Shown: piece after piece, positions 61,538 through 64,000 of the stretch
How positions within the stretch are numbered: position 1 is the first letter of the stretch
Layout: each line of letters begins with the position of its first letter
Assembly: GCF_026341125.1 (NCBI RefSeq)
Contig: NZ_JAPEOR010000001.1
Coordinates: 372,001-436,000, forward strand
Reading direction: 5' to 3'
DNA from: Streptomyces sp. NBC_01142
GTDB lineage: Bacteria > Actinomycetota > Actinomycetes > Streptomycetales > Streptomycetaceae
DNA: 64,000 bases
Notes under the pieces: model-generated
What the model saw: the letters and a program-made list of their open reading frames with translations, nothing else
What the model was told of the DNA's origin: nothing
The model's database searches: none
Translations under genes and position numbers: made by a program

Positions 61538-62374
61538 ATGGGTATCCGCAAGTACAAGCCGACGACCCCGGGCCGTCGTGGCTCCAGCGTCGCCGACTTT
61601 GTCGAGATCACGCGGTCCACGCCGGAGAAGTCGCTGGTCCGCCCCCTGCACAGCAAGGGCGGCCGTAACAACACCGGTCGTGTGACCGTCCGTCACCAGG
61701 GCGGTGGCCACAAGCGCGCCTACCGCGTGATCGACTTCCGTCGTCACGACAAGGACGGCGTGCCGGCCAAGGTCGCTCACATCGAGTACGACCCGAACCG
61801 CACCGCGCGCATCGCGCTCCTGCACTACGCAGACGGCGAGAAGCGCTACATCATCGCGCCCAAGGGCCTGACGCAGGGCGACCGTGTCGAGAACGGCCCG
61901 GCCGCCGACATCAAGCCCGGCAACAACCTGGCGCTGCGCAACATCCCGGTCGGTACGACCATCCACGCCATCGAGCTGCGGCCCGGCGGCGGCGCGAAGT
62001 TCGCCCGTTCCGCGGGTGCCTCCGTGCAGCTGCTGGCGAAGGAGGGCACGATGGCCCACCTTCGTATGCCGTCCGGCGAGATCCGGCTGGTCGACGCCCG
62101 CTGCCGCGCCACCATCGGCGAGGTCGGCAACGCCGAGCAGTCGAACATCAACTGGGGCAAGGCCGGCCGTCTGCGCTGGAAGGGCGTTCGCCCGACCGTC
62201 CGCGGTGTCGCGATGAACCCGGTTGACCACCCGCACGGTGGTGGTGAGGGCAAGACCTCCGGTGGTCGCCACCCGGTCAGCCCGTGGGGTCAGAAGGAGG
62301 GTCGTACTCGCTCGCCGAAGAAGGCATCGAGCAAGTACATCGTCCGCCGCCGCAAGACGAACAAGAAGCGCTAG
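61538..62374 (+). CDS. rplB: 50S ribosomal protein L2
   Basis: 278-aa protein required for subunit association and peptidyl transfer. Contains the conserved [22 protein letters not shown] near the C-terminus. Confidence 0.97.
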   Translation: MGIRKYKPTTPGRRGSSVADFVEITRSTPEKSLVRPLHSKGGRNNTGRVTVRHQGGGHKRAYRVIDFRRHDKDGVPAKVAHIEYDPNRTARIALLHYADGEKRYIIAPKGLTQGDRVENGPAADIKPGNNLALRNIPVGTTIHAIELRPGGGAKFARSAGASVQLLAKEGTMAHLRMPSGEIRLVDARCRATIGEVGNAEQSNINWGKAGRLRWKGVRPTVRGVAMNPVDHPHGGGEGKTSGGRHPVSPWGQKEGRTRSPKKASSKYIVRRRKTNKKR

Positions 62375-62386
62375 GAGCGGGTTTAG

Positions 62387-62668
62387 ATGCCGCGCAGTCT
62401 CAAGAAGGGGCCCTTCGTCGACGACCACCTCATCAAGAAGGTGGACGTCCAGAACGAAGCAGGCACCAAGAACGTCATCAAGACCTGGTCCCGTCGCTCG
62501 ATGATCGTCCCGGCCATGCTCGGCCACACGATCGCGGTGCACAACGGCAAGATCCACGTCCCGGTGTTCGTCACCGAGTCGATGGTCGGCCACAAGCTCG
62601 GCGAGTTCTCGCCGACTCGCACCTTCCGCGGCCACGTCAAGGACGACCGGAAGTCGAAGCGCCGCTAA
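62387..62668 (+). CDS. rpsS: 30S ribosomal protein S19
   Basis: 93-aa head protein binding near the decoding region. [20 protein letters not shown] start and [20 protein letters not shown] end are canonical. Confidence 0.97.
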   Translation: MPRSLKKGPFVDDHLIKKVDVQNEAGTKNVIKTWSRRSMIVPAMLGHTIAVHNGKIHVPVFVTESMVGHKLGEFSPTRTFRGHVKDDRKSKRR

Positions 62669-62708
62669 CGCGGGGTGACTGACTATGACTTACACCGAAG
62701 GGACAACC

Positions 62709-63056
62709 ATGGAAGCCAGGGCCCAGGCGCGGTACATCCGCGTCACGCCCATGAAGGCCCGCCGAGTGGTGGACCTCATCCGTGGCATGGATGCCACGGA
62801 GGCTCAGGCGGTCCTGCGTTTCGCCCCGCAGGCCGCGAGCGTGCCGGTTGGCAAGGTGCTTGACAGCGCCATTGCCAATGCTGCACACAACTACGACCAC
62901 ACCGACGCCTCTTCGCTGGTCATCAGCGAGGCGTACGTGGACGAGGGTCCGACCCTGAAGCGGTTCCGTCCGCGTGCTCAGGGCCGTGCCTACCGGATCC
63001 GTAAGCGGACCAGCCACATCACCGTGGTCGTCAGCAGCAAGGAAGGAACCCGGTAA
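62709..63056 (+). CDS. rplV: 50S ribosomal protein L22
   Basis: 115-aa protein whose beta-hairpin lines the exit tunnel and meets macrolides. ATG 62709 ([19 protein letters not shown]) with AAGGGA upstream; an ATG at 62685 is not used in relatives. The hairpin [24 protein letters not shown] is unaltered. Confidence 0.96.
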   Translation: MEARAQARYIRVTPMKARRVVDLIRGMDATEAQAVLRFAPQAASVPVGKVLDSAIANAAHNYDHTDASSLVISEAYVDEGPTLKRFRPRAQGRAYRIRKRTSHITVVVSSKEGTR

Positions 63057-63907
63057 TGGGCCAGAAGGTTAACCCGCATGGGTTCCGGCTCGGCATCACC
63101 ACGGACTTCAAGTCCCGCTGGTACGCCGACAAGCTGTACAAGGACTACGTCAAGGAAGACGTTGCCATTCGTCGCATGATGACGAAGGGCATGGAGCGTG
63201 CCGGTATCTCGAAGGTTGAGATCGAGCGCACCCGCGACCGCGTCCGCGTTGACATCCACACCGCCCGCCCGGGCATCGTCATCGGCCGCCGTGGCGCCGA
63301 GGCCGACCGCATCCGTGGCGAGCTGGAGAAGCTGACCGGCAAGCAGGTCCAGCTGAACATCCTCGAGGTCAAGAACCCCGAGGTGGACGCTCAGCTGGTG
63401 GCCCAGGCCGTCGCCGAGCAGCTCTCCTCCCGCGTCTCCTTCCGTCGCGCCATGCGTAAGAGCATGCAGGGCACGATGAAGGCCGGCGCCAAGGGCATCA
63501 AGATCCAGTGCGGTGGCCGCCTCGGCGGCGCCGAGATGTCCCGCTCGGAGTTCTACCGCGAGGGCCGCGTGCCCCTGCACACGCTCCGTGCGAACGTCGA
63601 CTACGGCTTCTTCGAGGCCAAGACGACCTTCGGCCGTATCGGTGTGAAGGTCTGGATCTACAAGGGCGACGTCAAGAACATCGCCGAGGTCCGCGCCGAG
63701 AACGCTGCGGCCCGTGCGGGTAACCGCCCGGCCCGTGGTGGCGCCGGCGACCGTCCGGCCGGTGGCCGTGGCGGTCGTGGTGGCGAGCGGGGCGGCCGCG
63801 GTGGTCGCAAGCCGCAGCAGTCTGCGCCGGCAGCCGAGGCCTCCAAGGCCGAGGCTCCCGCCGCTGCCGCTGCTCCGGCTGCTGAGAGCACCGGAACGGA
63901 GGCCTGA
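63056..63907 (+). CDS. rpsC: 30S ribosomal protein S3
   Basis: 283-aa KH-domain protein at the mRNA entry tunnel, also part of the helicase site. [45 protein letters not shown] (KH GxxG) and [11 protein letters not shown] are intact. The C-terminal ~60 residues are Gly/Arg then Ala/Pro-rich, an extension common in actinobacteria. ATG overlaps the rplV stop. Confidence 0.96.
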   Translation: MGQKVNPHGFRLGITTDFKSRWYADKLYKDYVKEDVAIRRMMTKGMERAGISKVEIERTRDRVRVDIHTARPGIVIGRRGAEADRIRGELEKLTGKQVQLNILEVKNPEVDAQLVAQAVAEQLSSRVSFRRAMRKSMQGTMKAGAKGIKIQCGGRLGGAEMSRSEFYREGRVPLHTLRANVDYGFFEAKTTFGRIGVKVWIYKGDVKNIAEVRAENAAARAGNRPARGGAGDRPAGGRGGRGGERGGRGGRKPQQSAPAAEASKAEAPAAAAAPAAESTGTEA

Positions 63908-63912
63908 CCGAA

Positions 63913-64000
63913 ATGCTGATCCCCCGTAGGGTCAAGCACCGCAAGCAGCACCACCCGAAGCGCAGCGGTATGTCCAAGGGTGGTACGCAGGTTGCGTTCG
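63913..64000 (+). CDS. rplP: 50S ribosomal protein L16 (partial)
   Basis: N-terminal 29 codons, [20 protein letters not shown] and following, the canonical L16 start. The window ends inside the gene. Binds near helix 89 and is the partner of S3 in the operon order. Confidence 0.95.
   Translation, partial: MLIPRRVKHRKQHHPKRSGMSKGGTQVAF

Overview
The window is high-GC DNA (around 70% by eye) with frequent GTG and TTG starts, overlapping gene junctions and actinobacterial gene order. It is almost certainly a Streptomyces chromosome: the tRNA-Trp-secE-nusG-rplK-rplA, rplJ-rplL, rpoB-rpoC, rpsL-rpsG-fusA-tuf and rpsJ-to-rplP blocks are all present in the order typical of that genus.

Layout. 1-9489: a translationally coupled nuoBCHIJKLMN run. 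This is a second, partial complex I lacking nuoD and the nuoEFG NADH module, and nuoA presumably lies just upstream of the window. 9637-12085: overlapping htpX, a YccF-type membrane protein and a barstar-family protein, followed by a wrecked amino-acid permease gene. 12494-14681: a small membrane protein, an ogt-alkB alkylation-repair pair and yajQ. 14875-17887: a tRNA-Tyr gene and a duplicated copy of its 3' half plus downstream hairpin bracket about 2.9 kb with a GlxA/AraC-type regulator, a dienelactone-hydrolase-like enzyme and a gene fragment, the scar of an integrated element at the kind of site used by SLP1. 17925-28501: housekeeping and accessory genes, including an amidohydrolase that has lost metal ligands, tRNA-Thr, tRNA-Met, rpmG, two MaoC proteins, a TetR/exporter pair sharing one operator, murB, a divergent oxidoreductase/TetR pair and adenosine deaminase. 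28664-48204: aspartate aminotransferase, tRNA-Trp and the translation/transcription genes secE to tuf. 48321-58986: about 10.7 kb of accessory DNA separating tuf from rpsJ. 59543-64000: the S10 operon, running off the end inside rplP.

The most interesting accessory content is a two-gene operon (57271-58986 then 54421-57270, minus strand). It joins an RNA ligase-polynucleotide kinase to a four-module protein (DUF504/MJ1316, endonuclease/exonuclease/phosphatase, LigT-like 2H phosphoesterase, nucleotidyltransferase). Together these activities resemble those of a eukaryotic-style RNA-break sealing machine. The same accessory block shows decay: a frameshifted gene, a WhiJ-like regulator with an in-frame amber codon, and a scrap of an SNF2 helicase resembling DISARM-type defence helicases.

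Regulatory features readable from sequence include promoters for rpoB, rplJ, rpsL and tRNA-Thr, a paired TetR operator, strong hairpin terminators, and a 25-nt hairpin motif shared by the rpsL and rpsJ leaders. Assignments rest on reading the sequence and on family knowledge; no database search was run.
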